Part shown: positions 63,246 through 64,000 of the stretch, one piece after another
Layout: every line of letters starts with the position of its first letter
How positions within the stretch are numbered: the first letter of the stretch is position 1
Assembly: GCA_021324265.1 (NCBI GenBank)
Contig: JAJPJK010000001.1
Span: forward strand, 62,001-126,000
Length of the DNA stretch: 64,000 bases
From: Thermoproteota archaeon
GTDB taxonomy: Archaea > Thermoproteota > Thermoprotei > Gearchaeales > Gearchaeaceae
Direction of reading: 5' to 3'
Position numbers and translations under genes: made by a program
The notes under the pieces: model-generated
What the model was told of the DNA's origin: nothing
Databases searched by the model: none
What the model saw: the letters and a program-made list of their open reading frames with translations, nothing else

Positions 63246-64000
63246 ATGAGTCTCGTCAAGATCATTAACTTAAATTTTAAATATGCAAACACAGATTTCT
63301 GGTCTCTTAGGAATATTAATTTAGAAATCTCAGAGGGCGAGTTCATAATTATTACTGGCCAGAGTGGCTGTGGTAAAACTACTTTGCTAAGAGCTATGAA
63401 CGGCCTAATACCGCATTATCATCAGGGTGAATATGATGGCCATGTCATACTTGATGGAAAGGAAGTAAGCAAGCATAAAGTTTATGAACTTGCTAAAATA
63501 GCAGGGATAGTTTTTCAGAACCCTGAGGATCAAATCTTTGCCATGACAGTCGAGAAAGAAGTAGCTTTTGGTCTGGAAAACTTGGGAATTGAAAGAAGTG
63601 AAATGAGGAAAATTGTAGATGAGACGCTTCAGCAAATGAGAATATCACATTTGAGATTTAGGCAACCATTTTTTTTAAGTGGCGGAGAGCAACAAAAGGT
63701 TATAATATCATCTATACTTGCGCTGAAACCTAAGTTAATACTTCTTGATGAGCCGCTTAGTAGTTTAGATCCGATGTCTGCTCAAGCTCTTGTAGAGGAG
63801 CTTCATAGGTTGAACAGGCAATATGGTAAGACTATAGTGATAGCAGAACATCGATTAGATCTTCTATCAAAATACGCTAACAGGATGATTGTTATGGATA
63901 AAGGGCAAATAATATTGGATAATAGAATCGAGGAAGTGCTGGCAAAAATTGATCTCGAATCTCTAGGTATTAATGAGCCATTATTTGCGAAATTTGCAAG
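63246..64000 (+). CDS. ECF-type ABC transporter ATPase, cut by window end
   Basis: An open frame of 251 residues to the window edge, not closed by a stop. Walker A GQSGCGKTT (about 38-46), Q-loop VFQNPEDQIF, signature LSGGEQQ and Walker B LILLDEPLSSLD are intact, and the Q-loop form is that of EcfA proteins of ECF transporters. The 38-kb thiamine operon is a different system. A TATA-like stretch at 63212-63225 lies about 27 nt before the ATG, giving a leaderless start. Confidence 0.85.
   Translation, partial: MSLVKIINLNFKYANTDFWSLRNINLEISEGEFIIITGQSGCGKTTLLRAMNGLIPHYHQGEYDGHVILDGKEVSKHKVYELAKIAGIVFQNPEDQIFAMTVEKEVAFGLENLGIERSEMRKIVDETLQQMRISHLRFRQPFFLSGGEQQKVIISSILALKPKLILLDEPLSSLDPMSAQALVEELHRLNRQYGKTIVIAEHRLDLLSKYANRMIVMDKGQIILDNRIEEVLAKIDLESLGINEPLFAKFA

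Overview
The window is archaeal and most likely comes from a thermophilic member of the Thermoproteota (crenarchaeal grade). The evidence is an exosome/proteasome superoperon, archaeal RNase P proteins, prefoldin beta, a KEOPS Pcc1 subunit, a type I-A CRISPR-Cas system, TATA-led and mostly leaderless promoters (TATA centre about 24-28 nt before many start codons), a membrane pyrophosphatase and a heme-copper oxidase. The DNA is AT-rich. I cannot name a genus from sequence alone.

Layout. 1-5.3 kb: the tail of an SF2 helicase, a methyltransferase, a DUF2249-cupin protein, a small membrane ORF with an NnrS-like membrane protein, then a decayed vapBC pair that runs into a TnpB remnant. 5.4-8.5 kb: an unknown 382-aa gene divergent from a toxin-antitoxin pair (Panacea-like/UPF0175 antitoxin with a PIN toxin), a frameshifted small gene and a hypothetical gene. 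8.8-25.4 kb: a complete-looking type I-A CRISPR locus. The interference operon (csa5-cas7-cas5-cas8a-cas3'-cas3'') lies left of a very long array of about 121 repeats of 24 nt (14788-22294). The adaptation operon (csa1-cas1-cas2-cas4) lies right of it. The array is transcribed leftward from a leader shared with the adaptation operon. No cas6 and no csa3 are present. A one-spacer mini-array with a different repeat follows at 26.1 kb.

26.4-33.5 kb: a methyltransferase, an HdrA remnant, a membrane-anchored unknown, a two-gene heme-copper oxidase that lacks the usual helix-VI tyrosine, a divergent radical SAM/SPASM protein, a CopD-like protein and an HtpX protease. 33.5-43.4 kb: tRNA-Thr, an MFS transporter with an S1P-lyase-like PLP enzyme, a double VOC dioxygenase, then a thiamine block. 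That block holds an ECF transporter (YkoE, fused double ATPase, EcfT), a ThiE-like protein, a PurM-like protein, a methyltransferase and the HTH-ThiN regulator ThiR.

43.5-55.7 kb: thioredoxin, a winged-helix protein, QueE, a membrane protein, an alcohol dehydrogenase, a CoA-binding protein, a K+-independent-type proton pyrophosphatase, RpiA, a cobalamin adenosyltransferase, a P-loop NTPase, a MetF-like gene followed by a split MetE, an alpha-glucan phosphorylase and tRNA-Asn. 55.7-64 kb: a sugar nucleotidyltransferase-cupin fusion, then RNase P genes pop5-rpp30 with a COG1325 gene, divergent from the exosome superoperon (psmA, SBDS, rrp4, rrp41, rrp42, rpl37ae, Brix, pcc1, pfdB). The window ends inside a second ECF-type ATPase gene.

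The most unusual points are the altered active site of the oxidase, two CRISPR spacers that encode nearly the same peptide, the mini-array with its own repeat, the fused antitoxin, and the repeated use of single TATA boxes between divergent genes.
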